Of a stretch of 64,000 nucleotides of DNA, positions 32,023 through 41,404 are shown in pieces. Under the pieces are notes generated by a model, which was not told where the DNA came from, ran no database searches, and saw nothing but the letters and a program-made list of their open reading frames with translations. The translations under genes and the position numbers were made by a program. Position 1 is the first letter of the stretch. Each line of letters opens with the position of its first letter. Origin of the DNA: Gracilimonas sp. (GTDB taxonomy: Bacteria; Bacteroidota; Rhodothermia; Balneolales; Balneolaceae); NCBI RefSeq assembly GCF_040218225.1, contig NZ_JAVJQO010000004.1, positions 558,001 to 622,000 of the forward strand, in the 5' to 3' direction.

Positions 32023-32922
32023 TTACCAAATGGTGCTTTCTGCAAGTTGATACTTTTCTTGACCATGGTCTAAATGTCCCCAACTGTAATTGTATGACAC
32101 AATTCCCTTACCATTTAGAATCATAATATAAGGATAGTAGGGACCTGCGCCTGTCGCTGCATACAAAGTATCACCGTGAGTATGGCTTAATGGGTAAGAG
32201 GAATACAGTTTGTAGGAAAAATCTCCCTGGTCTGAAAGCCAGTTTTTTAAACCAAAAAAAGGTGATAATTCTGATTCAACAATCAGTCGGTTATCAGGTT
32301 TTTTTCTTATAGTAGATGAAAAGGAATTTTCTGTGAAGGTAGTATCCTGAACACGGACGACTTCCTGGTTTTCATTAAACCGATCTTCATCAAGGTAAGA
32401 AGTGAAAGTCGTTGTTGTTACAAAGGTAAATAGCGTATCCTGCCCTTCGGTATTAACGGCAGTAATTTCTACAATCCTGGTTCCTTCGTGTTCGTTTTCA
32501 TATCTGTCAGTGTGCACATAGCCTGTATAAGTATACTTCCACTTATTGTTTAAGGCCATAGGAAAGAAAACTCCATAGATGGGTTCGATGGTTTCATTCC
32601 AAACAATTGGAGTGCGACTTTCTTGAACAACAATCTCTACTTCCTTTGATTGGTGCAGCGAAGATTTCAATTGAAGGGTGTGGCGGCCTTCGGGCAGTTT
32701 AAATGAGTATTCTTCTTCTTTTGATATAGCTAATAAAGAATCTCCTTTATAAATACCAACACCTAAAGCCACGGTAGTATCAATGTTCGAGACTTCTGTT
32801 AAAGATGGAATAATCTCGTATTCGATTATCTCAGGGTCTTCCCCCGATACGGAATTAGATTCACATGATAGTACTGTGAAAAAGAGTAGTGCAATGTAAA
32901 GCAGAGGAATAAAGCGATTCAT
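32023..32922 (-). CDS. Hypothetical lipoprotein, 299 aa
   Basis: The signal peptide ends in a lipobox (FFTVLSCESNS, Cys20). The mature part is beta-rich; the first 80 residues look like a PEGA or carboxypeptidase-like small beta domain (EGRHTLQLKSSLHQSKEVEI), followed by a region starting FFPMALNNKWKYTYTGYV, which is common in secreted Bacteroidota-type proteins of unknown function. It lies 13 bp after the neighbouring lipoprotein gene and 26 bp before queA. Confidence 0.75.
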   Translation of the reverse strand: MNRFIPLLYIALLFFTVLSCESNSVSGEDPEIIEYEIIPSLTEVSNIDTTVALGVGIYKGDSLLAISKEEEYSFKLPEGRHTLQLKSSLHQSKEVEIVVQESRTPIVWNETIEPIYGVFFPMALNNKWKYTYTGYVHTDRYENEHEGTRIVEITAVNTEGQDTLFTFVTTTTFTSYLDEDRFNENQEVVRVQDTTFTENSFSSTIRKKPDNRLIVESELSPFFGLKNWLSDQGDFSYKLYSSYPLSHTHGDTLYAATGAGPYYPYIMILNGKGIVSYNYSWGHLDHGQEKYQLAESTIW

Positions 32923-32935
32923 ACCTCAATCTATA

Positions 32936-33592
32936 TTAATCCAAAACAATCTCAAAGAAATTACTCTTGTTGGGTTTAACCTCAACAGTGCGTTTAGCCT
33001 GAATACTGCTATCCTGAACAACATATATTTGGAGACTATCCGTAACTTCAAAAAAGCCATCTATGGACCTGAATCCAAGTCCCAAAGCAAGGTAGTTTTG
33101 ATTTAAAGTGAATTCACCTAAAGCATTTGTGGTAGTAAATGGAAATGATCCGGGTAAGAGACTGTCAGGTTTATTTACCAAAAACAGATTCCTGGTTACC
33201 AGATCCTGATTGGTTTCTATTTCATAGCCCAGAATACCATTTGTAAGTAAAGAATCCGGGATTATTATCTCTTGATTGCCAGGTGCAAGAGTGTCATCAA
33301 AAAAAGTATAGAATATACTGTCCGCTCCGTGTCTGAATAAAGAAATGGTATAAACAGCTTCAGATTGGATGGTGAAATTAATAGTGTATTCTTCGGCGGC
33401 ATTTTCCTGTGAAAACCCTCCTGGGTTAAAATGGTTGCGAATATGAATATCTGCGTTCGAAACAGCTTGCCCATTTTCTAACACTACTCCTTCAACTTCT
33501 TCGTAGACAGGGATGTCTTTATCATTTATACAGCTGGTAAAAAACAGAATAAAACCTGATAGAACCAGTAAGTGGATGTGTTTCAACTTCAA
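32936..33592 (-). CDS. Hypothetical lipoprotein, 218 aa
   Basis: The N-terminus has a signal with lipobox FFTSCIND (Cys21). The start of the mature protein (VEGVVLENGQAVSNADIHIRN) resembles a carboxypeptidase regulatory-like Ig fold. The gene overlaps the dxs stop by 4 bp, so it is read through from dxs. A surface or cell-envelope role is likely; nothing more specific is visible. Confidence 0.72.
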   Translation of the reverse strand: MKLKHIHLLVLSGFILFFTSCINDKDIPVYEEVEGVVLENGQAVSNADIHIRNHFNPGGFSQENAAEEYTINFTIQSEAVYTISLFRHGADSIFYTFFDDTLAPGNQEIIIPDSLLTNGILGYEIETNQDLVTRNLFLVNKPDSLLPGSFPFTTTNALGEFTLNQNYLALGLGFRSIDGFFEVTDSLQIYVVQDSSIQAKRTVEVKPNKSNFFEIVLD

Positions 33593-35505
33593 ACCTTTAC
33601 GTGTACTTTTTGCTTTACGGTTTCAATGATACCGGCAACACCAATTCCTATTTCATCGTGGAGTTCTCGCTGGGTGCCGTGTTCTACTATACGATCGGGA
33701 ATACCCATTATTTTTAACGTCGGTCTTTCTTCCTTCTCAGCGATATATTCAGCTACCGCACTTCCGAATCCACCCATTTTTGCACCATCTTCAAGGGTGA
33801 TAATGTGATTATACTCTTGACATACCTGGTCAATCAAATCTGTATCCAGAGGTTTTGCATAGCGCATATCGAAATGCCCGATCTCGATACCCTCTTTTGA
33901 GAGGGTCTCAGCGGCTTCGGTTACATATTTTCCAATAGGGCCAAAGCTGAGTATCGCGATATCATCGCCATCTCTCAGTTTGACACCTTTACCAATTTCC
34001 ATAGGCTCGAATCCTTCCCGAACCTTCATTCCCGTAGCTCTGCCCCGTGGATACCGTATAGCCCATGCTGCATCATCATACTTTGAAGCGGTATACATCA
34101 TATCCCGTAAATCCTGCTCATTGAGCGGGGAAGAAATGATCATGTTAGGAATCGCTCGCATATATGCGGTGTCGTAAGCACCATGGTGAGTAGGGCCATC
34201 AGCACCTACCAGTCCGGCGCGATCAATACAAAAAACAACCGGTAGGTTTTGAATGGCCACATCATGTACCAGCTGGTCATAACCACGCTGCAGGAATGAT
34301 GAATAAATCGCACAAAAAGCTTTTTTCCCTTCGGTGGCTAAACCGGCGGCAAAAGTAACGGCATGTTGTTCTGCGATGCCAACATCAAAAGCTCGTTCCG
34401 GGAAGGTGTTCATCATAGGCCACAGGCTTGAGCCACTTGGCATAGCCGGTGTCATGCTCACAATGCGTTCGTCTTTTTCAGCAAGTTCAACCAAAGCATC
34501 GCCAAATACATCCTGGTATTTTGGGATGGGATTTGGCTTTGAAGGAGCGGAAAGGGATTTCCCGGTTATTTTATCAAATGGGCTGCTGGACGCGTGCCAT
34601 TTTGTTTGTTCACGCTCGGCCGGTGCAAATCCTTTACCTTTAACAGTAACGATATGAAGTAATTTAGGGCCTTTCACATCTCTGAGGTCTTCGAGCATTT
34701 TCCGGAGACCATCTACATCATGTCCATCCGTTGGGCCGTAATATTTAAATCCTAAAGAACGGAAAAGTGAACCAGGAGTAAGAGCGGCGGTCATCGCCTT
34801 TTCAAGCCGTGAGGCAACCTTGCGCATTTTCTCACCGGCCGATTTAAAGTGTCCGAGCATATCGTACACTTCATCCCTCATCTTATTGAAGGTTTTACTG
34901 GTTGTAATGTCAGCCAAATATTCTTTGAGAGCTCCAACATTCGGGTCAATCGACATATTATTGTCGTTTAGAATTACCAGAATGTCGCTGTTCATTGCAC
35001 CGGCGTTATTCATTGCTTCAAAAGCGAGACCGGCAGTCATGGCGCCATCACCAATTACCGCTACTACTTTTTTGTCAGATTGATCTAAATCACGGGCAAC
35101 AGCCATGCCCAGCGCAGCAGAAATAGAAGTACTTGAATGGCCAACGCCAAAGGTGTCGTATTCACTTTCAGAACGTTTTGGGAAACCAGAAAGCCCGCCA
35201 TATAGCCTGTTTGTATGAAATTCATCTCTTCTGCCGGTTAAGATTTTATGTCCATATGCCTGGTGGCCAACATCCCAGACAAGAAGATCTTTTGGGGTGT
35301 CATATACATAGTGAAGGGCAGTTGTTAATTCTACAACTCCAAGGCTGGCTCCAAAGTGCCCGCCATGAACGGACACCATATCTATGATATACTGGCGCAA
35401 CTCATCACATACTTCCTGAAGCTGATCTTCCTCAAGCTTCTTTAGGTCGGAAGGGGAGTTTATCTGAGCAAGTAATTTTCCAGGTGTTGGCTGTTTCTGG
35501 TCCAT
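33589..35505 (-). CDS. dxs: 1-deoxy-D-xylulose-5-phosphate synthase
   Basis: Dxs condenses pyruvate and glyceraldehyde 3-phosphate using thiamine diphosphate, the first step of the MEP isoprenoid pathway. The 638-aa protein shows VWDVGHQAYGHKILTGRR, the ThDP motif GDGAMTAGLAFEAMNNAG...NDN, the pyrimidine-domain VGIAEQHAVTFAAGLA, and DRAGLVGADGPTHHGAYD. It lies 11 bp after xseB, an arrangement seen in many bacteria. Confidence 0.98.
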   Translation of the reverse strand: MDQKQPTPGKLLAQINSPSDLKKLEEDQLQEVCDELRQYIIDMVSVHGGHFGASLGVVELTTALHYVYDTPKDLLVWDVGHQAYGHKILTGRRDEFHTNRLYGGLSGFPKRSESEYDTFGVGHSSTSISAALGMAVARDLDQSDKKVVAVIGDGAMTAGLAFEAMNNAGAMNSDILVILNDNNMSIDPNVGALKEYLADITTSKTFNKMRDEVYDMLGHFKSAGEKMRKVASRLEKAMTAALTPGSLFRSLGFKYYGPTDGHDVDGLRKMLEDLRDVKGPKLLHIVTVKGKGFAPAEREQTKWHASSSPFDKITGKSLSAPSKPNPIPKYQDVFGDALVELAEKDERIVSMTPAMPSGSSLWPMMNTFPERAFDVGIAEQHAVTFAAGLATEGKKAFCAIYSSFLQRGYDQLVHDVAIQNLPVVFCIDRAGLVGADGPTHHGAYDTAYMRAIPNMIISSPLNEQDLRDMMYTASKYDDAAWAIRYPRGRATGMKVREGFEPMEIGKGVKLRDGDDIAILSFGPIGKYVTEAAETLSKEGIEIGHFDMRYAKPLDTDLIDQVCQEYNHIITLEDGAKMGGFGSAVAEYIAEKEERPTLKIMGIPDRIVEHGTQRELHDEIGIGVAGIIETVKQKVHVKV

Positions 35506-35516
35506 AGGATAAAAAT

Positions 35517-35720
35517 TTACTGGGTATTGGCTTCGTTTACTTGTTCTATACGAAGTTCAGCTTGTTCCAGAATTTCGGTACAAAACTTAGACATTTTCAC
35601 GCCTTCCTCATATAGCTTTACAGAATCTTCCAGTGTAATCTCTTCATCCTCAAGTTGTTCCACTATTGATTCCAATTTCTTTAAAGCCTCTTCGAAGCTA
35701 AGTCGTTCCTTTTCTGCCAT
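35517..35720 (-). CDS. xseB: Exodeoxyribonuclease VII small subunit
   Basis: The 67-aa protein matches XseB: LSFEEALKKLESIVEQLEDEEITLEDSVKLYEEGVKM, then FCTEILEQAELRIEQV. It forms the stalk of the ExoVII nuclease with XseA, whose gene is not in this window. It lies between comEC and dxs on the same strand. Confidence 0.95.
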   Translation of the reverse strand: MAEKERLSFEEALKKLESIVEQLEDEEITLEDSVKLYEEGVKMSKFCTEILEQAELRIEQVNEANTQ

Positions 35721-35806
35721 TAAGATTTTTGGTCAGGTAATATTGAATAATGTTTAGCCCTGAAGGATACCGGTTTTTTATCAAAAAGGCATCTTTTGAT
35801 ACGGTG

Positions 35807-38209
35807 TCACCAATGGATTCGATGAATAGATTTTCCATCAGATTCAAAAACGAGGGCTTTTTCCAAACTTGTAAATAACATTTGGGCATCAGTTCGGTGC
35901 AGTCGGGCCAAGGCTTCACGGTGTGGGTGACGGAAACGATTCCGTTCTGCCAGCGATACTACGGCTATTTCAGGAGTAACAGAATTCAGGAAAGTGGTTC
36001 CTGAACTTGTTCTGCTACCGTGATGCCCCACCTTTAACAGGTCAGTATCCAACAGGTTTTGGTAAGCATGAACCAACCTTTCTTCCTGGTCTTCTCCGGC
36101 ATCTCCGGTAAACAGGAACTCAGATTCACCATAAATTACATTTACTATCAGGGAGTGTTCATTGGGATCAGAGTTGTAGATATTTCCATCTGGCCCAAGG
36201 ATCAAAAACAACATGGATGGATCCAGCCCAAGTGTGTCTCCTGAAACCAATGATTTTATAGGTATCGACTTTTCCTCAGCCAGGCTTAGATAAGATTGAT
36301 AGAGGTTGGAATCGTATTCATATCCTGAGTTGTAAATAATACCAATAGAAATATTATCTATTAAATCGAGGATGCCGCCAATATGATCGGCATGAGGGTG
36401 GCTCAGGATAACGGCATCAAGGTGTTTGATCCCGGATGCTTTTAAATGAGGAAGAATAACAGATCTGCCACTGTTATATCCCGGCGACCATACACCAGCA
36501 TCAATAAGGATGTTTTTGTTATTTGGGGTTTGTAGAAGGGCGGCATCTCCCTGACCGACATCAAAAAAAGTGACACGCAATTTGGCTGGCAGGAGTCTAT
36601 TTGCTGTATTGAGTGAGAACATCAGGCAGGCGGTTGCTAAAAAGCCGGCGACTAGCTTCCATCGCAATGCGGCCGTTTGCCACGCTGAAATGCCAAGAAT
36701 TAAAAACAGCCAAAGGATAAAAATCAGGCTGCTATTCAGCGAAGCTGTAGTCCAGGCCCAGTCCCACCCGGCAGCTATATTTACGAAACTACTCATCCAT
36801 TCAAGGAAAATATAGGAGGGGTAATTCAGTACAAATCCTGCTATCGGAATAAATACTGTAAGGAATAGAGCTATTAAAGAAAGAGGAACTACAACTCCAA
36901 GAAAAGGGACAAACAGAGCATTGGCTATAGGGCTAACCAGAGAAATCTCTCCAAAGTAGTAAACCTGTAATGGATATAGCCCGAATTGTACAACTAAAGA
37001 AACAATGATTACCATCAGCGGTTTTCCATACCACCGGATACGAACCCAGTATGGAAGCAGGTTTTGAATAACAGGCAGAATGAGAAGTATAATTAGTACG
37101 GCTGAGAACGAAAGTTGAAACCCGATATCAAAAAGCTGAGAAGGGTTAATAACCAAAAGAACAATAGCTGCAGCAGCTGTAAGGTTGATGGAGTCGTTTA
37201 CTTTGTGAAAGAGCTTTCCATAGGTTAGAAAACCAGCCATCACAGATGCCCTCATTACAGAGGGAGAAAAACCGGTGATTCCGGCATAGCCTAATAAAAT
37301 AAGGATAAGAAGAATGAGCCCGATTTTACTGCCATGCTTTTTTGTCCAGAAGTAGGGAATAATGATCCAGAATGGGGCGATAATAAAACCAACATGCAAA
37401 CCTGAGACAGCCATAATGTGTGATAGCCCGGCACGAGCAAACGCAGTTTTAGATTCCCAATCCAAATCCTGTTTATAACCAACCAATAATGCTTTGGCAA
37501 TAGGGGCTGTCTGGTCATCGAAGTTTTTATCAACTAACTCCAGGGCTCTTTCGCGCCACCAAACCCACTCAGAGAGGTTCTTGTTTGGGGTGATTGTAAA
37601 ACTACTATTCAGTTTTATTTGGGCAGAAAAACCCTGGGACCTCAAATATGCCTGGTAGTCAAAATCATGAGGATTTCGCTTTTCTGAAATGGGAATGATG
37701 GTTCCTGTAAACTTAACCCGATCTCCCAAAGTAGCCTTTCCGGCAGCTTCATCTGCCAGTATCCGTGCCCGGAAATCATCACCGGAAACTAAGTTTCCGA
37801 AATAAATACTATCAACCTGAAAATCCCACCGTTCTTTCCCCGCAGAGGAAACAGATATAGACTGAATAGAGCCAACTACAGTCACATCTTCCCATTCAGA
37901 AACTCTGATGAGCTGTTCTGTTGCTGAGTCTGATTTTTCGGATTGAACCGCCATTCTGAAAATTCCGAATGATGTGATCAACAAAAGAAAAATGAAGATG
38001 CATATGTTTGATATTAAAGAGCTGACTGAATTTCGGTTCAACCATTCGATGCTTCCAAAAATGATTGCCAGAGAGGAAAAGAGCACGGCACTTAGCAGGA
38101 AAGAGGGAGTGAAAAAGCGGTAAATAAGAATCCCCAAAATCATCAGGAGCACAATTCTAACAGCCGGATACCGGCTAAAAGGAAATCGATATGTGCTTCT
38201 TTGCTCCAT
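35807..38209 (-). CDS. comEC: ComEC/Rec2 DNA-uptake channel protein
   Basis: The 800-aa protein has N-terminal transmembrane helices, an OB-like DUF4131 region (about 95-205), the competence multi-helix domain (AGLSHIMAVSGLHVGFI near 265-280, then GYAGITGFSPSVMRASVMA), and a C-terminal MBL-fold domain with FFDVGQGDAALLQ, the metal motif SHPHADHIGG, FTGDAGED and VGHHGSRTSS. It would move single-stranded DNA across the inner membrane in natural transformation. Natural competence is suggested, but other com genes are not in view. Confidence 0.95.
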   Translation of the reverse strand: MEQRSTYRFPFSRYPAVRIVLLMILGILIYRFFTPSFLLSAVLFSSLAIIFGSIEWLNRNSVSSLISNICIFIFLLLITSFGIFRMAVQSEKSDSATEQLIRVSEWEDVTVVGSIQSISVSSAGKERWDFQVDSIYFGNLVSGDDFRARILADEAAGKATLGDRVKFTGTIIPISEKRNPHDFDYQAYLRSQGFSAQIKLNSSFTITPNKNLSEWVWWRERALELVDKNFDDQTAPIAKALLVGYKQDLDWESKTAFARAGLSHIMAVSGLHVGFIIAPFWIIIPYFWTKKHGSKIGLILLILILLGYAGITGFSPSVMRASVMAGFLTYGKLFHKVNDSINLTAAAAIVLLVINPSQLFDIGFQLSFSAVLIILLILPVIQNLLPYWVRIRWYGKPLMVIIVSLVVQFGLYPLQVYYFGEISLVSPIANALFVPFLGVVVPLSLIALFLTVFIPIAGFVLNYPSYIFLEWMSSFVNIAAGWDWAWTTASLNSSLIFILWLFLILGISAWQTAALRWKLVAGFLATACLMFSLNTANRLLPAKLRVTFFDVGQGDAALLQTPNNKNILIDAGVWSPGYNSGRSVILPHLKASGIKHLDAVILSHPHADHIGGILDLIDNISIGIIYNSGYEYDSNLYQSYLSLAEEKSIPIKSLVSGDTLGLDPSMLFLILGPDGNIYNSDPNEHSLIVNVIYGESEFLFTGDAGEDQEERLVHAYQNLLDTDLLKVGHHGSRTSSGTTFLNSVTPEIAVVSLAERNRFRHPHREALARLHRTDAQMLFTSLEKALVFESDGKSIHRIHW

Positions 38210-38290
38210 GTAGGTAAGAGCACTAAAAAATCAATTCCTTACAAAAAAATTGTTCACCGGGGCTGAATGTTGCTCAGAATTTTCAAACAA

Positions 38291-38322
38291 ACAAAAAAGG
38301 CCTGATCAGTTAGACCAGGCCT
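38291..38322 (-). terminator. Terminator of the sugar dehydrogenase transcript
   Basis: AGGCCTG and CAGGCCT form a stem, followed on the minus strand by six Ts. It lies between the dehydrogenase stop at 38345 and the comEC start. Confidence 0.85.
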
Positions 38323-38344
38323 GTAAAGTCCAGAATTATAAAAA

Positions 38345-39481
38345 TCAGTTATTTGAAGGCATGAGCCGGTAAATTCCATCCCCTTCAGCGGAAAAGTAAA
38401 TATATCCGTCAGGTCCCTGTTCAATAGCTCGGATTCTTCCGGTTCCTTCTACCAGTTTTTGTTCATTAACTATTTCATCGCCTTCTAAATCCAGATGAGC
38501 AATATAGGCGAACTTTAATGATCCAACCAGAAGGTCTCCTTTCCAGCCTGGATATTTATCGCTTGTTATGAAGGCCATTCCAGAAGGAGCAATTGAAGGA
38601 TCCCAATAAGTTACGGGCTGTTCCATGCCATCGCGTGCTGTGTCTTCCGCGAACTCCGTTCCGTCATAATTAATGCCATAGCTTATAACAGGCCAGCCAT
38701 AATTTTTGGCAGGTTCAATAATATTGACTTCGTCTCCACCGCGCGGGCCATGTTCGTGTGCCCAAACCAATCCACTTTCAGGATGAACGGCCATACCTTG
38801 TGGATTTCTGTGTCCGTATGAATACATGGCATCAAGGCCCTCTTTTCCAACGAAAGGGTTATCTGAAGGGATAGTGCCGTCAGCATTAAGACGGTAAATT
38901 TTACCACCGTCACGATTTAGGTCTTGAGGGTTAACGCTCCTGTTGCCCCGGTCACCAATGGAGAAAAACAGGTGTCCATTCTCGTCAAAAACAACTCTGC
39001 TGCCATAGTGCTGGCCACGGTTTGAATTAGGTTCACCTTTATAAATTTCCTCTATAGAGGTAAGGCTGTTTCCATCTAACTTAGCACGAATAATTTTTGT
39101 GTTACTGCCGGATCCTTCACCAGCACTGGATGAATAAGAAAAGTAAATCCAGCCATTTTCTTCATAGTCCGGATGGGGTTTCACGTCCAGAAACCCGCCC
39201 TGTCCGTTTACATCAAGGTCTGAAGGAATACCATCTGTTATTTCAGCAATAATTTCACCGTTGTTAATACGATAAAGCACGCCACTTTTCTCGGTTACCA
39301 GCATTTCACCATTTGGAAGGAAGGCAATGCCCCACCCAATTCGGATACCTTCAACCACCAGCTCAGCTTCTACGTTAAGGTTACTTTTAACATCACTGGT
39401 CTGGCTGTTGCATCCGGTTGTGAGCAAGAGTAAGGTTAAAAACGGCAAGAAGTTCTTTGTCAGTTTTTTTAAAGTCATCAT
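38345..39481 (-). CDS. PQQ-dependent sugar dehydrogenase (glucose/sorbosone dehydrogenase family), lipoprotein
   Basis: The 378-aa precursor has a lipobox LLTTGC (Cys24). The six-bladed propeller of the GSDH family is seen in GWGIAFLPNGEMLVTEKSG, GGFLDVKPHPDYEENGWIYFSYS, GQHYGSRVVFDENGHLFFSIGDRG, YSYGHRNPQGMAVHPESG and EHGPRGGDEVNIIEPAKNYGWP. It oxidises a sugar aldose in the periplasm with PQQ. Genes for PQQ synthesis are not visible here. A thioredoxin-like gene lies 21 bp upstream in the same operon. Confidence 0.93.
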   Translation of the reverse strand: MMTLKKLTKNFLPFLTLLLLTTGCNSQTSDVKSNLNVEAELVVEGIRIGWGIAFLPNGEMLVTEKSGVLYRINNGEIIAEITDGIPSDLDVNGQGGFLDVKPHPDYEENGWIYFSYSSSAGEGSGSNTKIIRAKLDGNSLTSIEEIYKGEPNSNRGQHYGSRVVFDENGHLFFSIGDRGNRSVNPQDLNRDGGKIYRLNADGTIPSDNPFVGKEGLDAMYSYGHRNPQGMAVHPESGLVWAHEHGPRGGDEVNIIEPAKNYGWPVISYGINYDGTEFAEDTARDGMEQPVTYWDPSIAPSGMAFITSDKYPGWKGDLLVGSLKFAYIAHLDLEGDEIVNEQKLVEGTGRIRAIEQGPDGYIYFSAEGDGIYRLMPSNN

Positions 39482-39502
39482 AAAATTTATTGTTAATGCT
39501 GA

Positions 39503-39961
39503 TTATTGATATAGGAATTGGCGGAACTCATCTACGCCCATATAACCTGTTTTCTTCTTGATAACGTTTCCTTGTGCATCTAAAATCAGTGACGTTGGGA
39601 AAACATAAGCACCTTTGCTTTGAGCCAACTCTTTAGATGGAATCAGCTGCCCGTTGAATTTTACAGGTTCTGTAGAATTCCCATCAAGACGAACGGGGAT
39701 ATAATTAGCATACATAACCTGCTGAACGGTAGAATCAGGGAATACCTCTCGGTCCATTGCCCGGCAGTATTTACACCCAATTTCATAGACATCAACAAAA
39801 ATAAGTTTGTCTGAAGAGGCTGCAACAGATTGCGCTTCAGCAAGGGTATACCATTTTACACTTTCTTTCAGGTCGTCATTGGAAATTTGATCCAAAGACC
39901 GCACAAGAAAAAACCCTAAAAAAATCAGTGCAAAAACAACAAAAAGGTACCGTTTATTCAT
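39503..39961 (-). CDS. Membrane-anchored thioredoxin-fold protein
   Basis: The 152-aa protein has one N-terminal signal anchor (YLFVVFALIFLGFFLV), then a thioredoxin fold with the redox motif GCKYC (FVDVYEIGCKYCRAMDREVF) and the cis-proline region AYVFPTSLIL. It is the SoxW/DUF255-like type that reduces or oxidises exported proteins or carries electrons to cytochrome maturation. It probably forms an operon with the sugar dehydrogenase. Confidence 0.88.
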   Translation of the reverse strand: MNKRYLFVVFALIFLGFFLVRSLDQISNDDLKESVKWYTLAEAQSVAASSDKLIFVDVYEIGCKYCRAMDREVFPDSTVQQVMYANYIPVRLDGNSTEPVKFNGQLIPSKELAQSKGAYVFPTSLILDAQGNVIKKKTGYMGVDEFRQFLYQ

Positions 39962-40050
39962 CTTTTGGAAATTAACATTTTAAGTAAGAATTTAGGATGG
40001 CAATCAACGTTTACTTCAAGAGTAAATTAAAATAACAAATTTATATAGAA

Positions 40051-40533
40051 ATGACGTACATCAATAGCTCATATTTCTTGACATTAAGTATTGTTTTGTT
40101 TGTAGCAGCCGGCTGCGCATCAATGAATGAAGCTCGTAAAGAGCGGTACGAAAGAAACTATTTGGGTGATATCAGCAATGTAGCTGATCAAGCTTCGCTG
40201 GCTTTTTTACAGTCTGGAATTAACGTTGAAAGTTCTGGCTGGGATGAATCCAAGAGTACCTATGAAATTCTGGGTTATATTCAGATGCCGGCTTCCAATG
40301 CCCGGAATCTTGTTGGTAATAAAGAAGGGACTATCAATGTTGCTAAGGTTGTGATGAGGATTACAAAAGTTGGAGACGAAGTTGTACATACTAATATTGA
40401 TACCAGTACGCAGGGAACTCATGCTATGGCGTCAAGTGCTGATGGCAACATAACCGTAGGAAATCCTGAGGAAGATATTTACAACATTCTTGATAAAAAG
40501 TTTAAAAGACAAGGTAAAGAGGTAGCAAACTAG
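40051..40533 (+). CDS. Hypothetical lipoprotein, 160 aa
   Basis: The signal peptide ends in a lipobox (FVAAGCASM, Cys22). The mature domain is a small alpha/beta protein without known motifs (region QASLAFLQSGINVESSGWDES onward) and ends in a basic helix. The gene is divergent from the thioredoxin-like gene and 11 bp before a short second ORF. Function unknown. Confidence 0.75.
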   Translation: MTYINSSYFLTLSIVLFVAAGCASMNEARKERYERNYLGDISNVADQASLAFLQSGINVESSGWDESKSTYEILGYIQMPASNARNLVGNKEGTINVAKVVMRITKVGDEVVHTNIDTSTQGTHAMASSADGNITVGNPEEDIYNILDKKFKRQGKEVAN

Positions 40534-40544
40534 GGCGTGATTCA

Positions 40545-40760
40545 TTGAAGAATACGGTAGTGCAAACATATCGACTGGGAGAAGTAGAGGTAAAAGTCAC
40601 CGAAACGGATAAAGAAAATAAGCTAAAAGTAGAGTGCTTTGACGGGGAATACCGGTCTGAGTTTACGGTAAGTGAATATGAGTTTAAAAATTACCGGCGA
40701 CTGATGAATCAGCGTATAACCCAGGCTTACAAAAATATTGATGAAGAAGAGGGAGATTAA
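40545..40760 (+). CDS. Hypothetical 71-aa protein with TTG start
   Basis: The ORF starts at TTG because no suitable ATG exists. It codes for a small beta-strand-rich protein (TYRLGEVEVKVTETDKENKLKVECFDGEYRSEF) with a helical C-terminus. The composition looks coding, and it lies 11 bp after the lipoprotein gene. It overlaps the convergent PycTM-like gene by 4 bp at the 3' end. Function unknown. Confidence 0.55.
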   Translation: MKNTVVQTYRLGEVEVKVTETDKENKLKVECFDGEYRSEFTVSEYEFKNYRRLMNQRITQAYKNIDEEEGD

Positions 40761-41356
40761 AAGCCAGCACCACCAGACACAAGCAGGTAAACCAGAATAA
40801 AACTGCTTACGGAAAGCACGAGCCCTACCATAAATACATTATAAGCGATTCTGATTAGTCTGTACTTTTCTGAAAGTACTGATCCCAAGCCATATAAATC
40901 GCGGGCCATAGTATCGTAAAGTCGTTCGCTGTTGGTCATTAGCTCTTCCATGCCCGTTACGTAATCTTCTCTGTTCAGCTTATTAAAATTCCCGAAAAAT
41001 AGAATATTAGAGCGGTTTGAACGCACATCTTCCAGTGTGACGTCTTCTTTACTTACCCTTGGGCGGGCAGCGAGAACAGAATACACAAGGGCAATCATAC
41101 AGGTTACCAGCAGGATAGAAGTGGGAATCAGCAGCCATGGATTCGAATCTATCTTAGGAGATATAGAAGCAATAATAATGGATATGATTATGCCATTAAT
41201 GCTAATCATGATATTGGATTTGTTATCCGCAATGGCACTTAATTCGATATGGGTTCGGTAAGAAGTCCGAAACATATCTGAAACTCCCCGTTTGCGTGAG
41301 CCGAGATCTTTTTTTTCTTCTTCCGCCTGAGGGGCTTCCTGTTGTGTGTCTGACAT
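40757..41356 (-). CDS. Pycsar-effector-like (PycTM, DUF5706) membrane protein
   Basis: The 199-aa protein matches the PycTM/DUF5706 pattern: FRTSYRTHIELSAIADNKSNIMISINGIII at the start of the first membrane helix, a second helix in PWLLIPTSILLVTCMIALVYSVLAA, then NFNKLNREDYVTGMEELM, and a C-terminal helix pair ending FILVYLLVSGG. In Pycsar systems such proteins form membrane effectors opened by cyclic pyrimidine nucleotides. This one has no cyclic-nucleotide domain of its own. It lies 48 bp downstream of a class III cyclase gene on the same strand. PycTM-like proteins also occur outside Pycsar systems, so a defence role is not proven. Confidence 0.78.
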   Translation of the reverse strand: MSDTQQEAPQAEEEKKDLGSRKRGVSDMFRTSYRTHIELSAIADNKSNIMISINGIIISIIIASISPKIDSNPWLLIPTSILLVTCMIALVYSVLAARPRVSKEDVTLEDVRSNRSNILFFGNFNKLNREDYVTGMEELMTNSERLYDTMARDLYGLGSVLSEKYRLIRIAYNVFMVGLVLSVSSFILVYLLVSGGAGF

Positions 41357-41404
41357 AGTTAATTCCCGAATTGTGAGTATTTAAGATACGAAAAAACCAA
41401 TGAA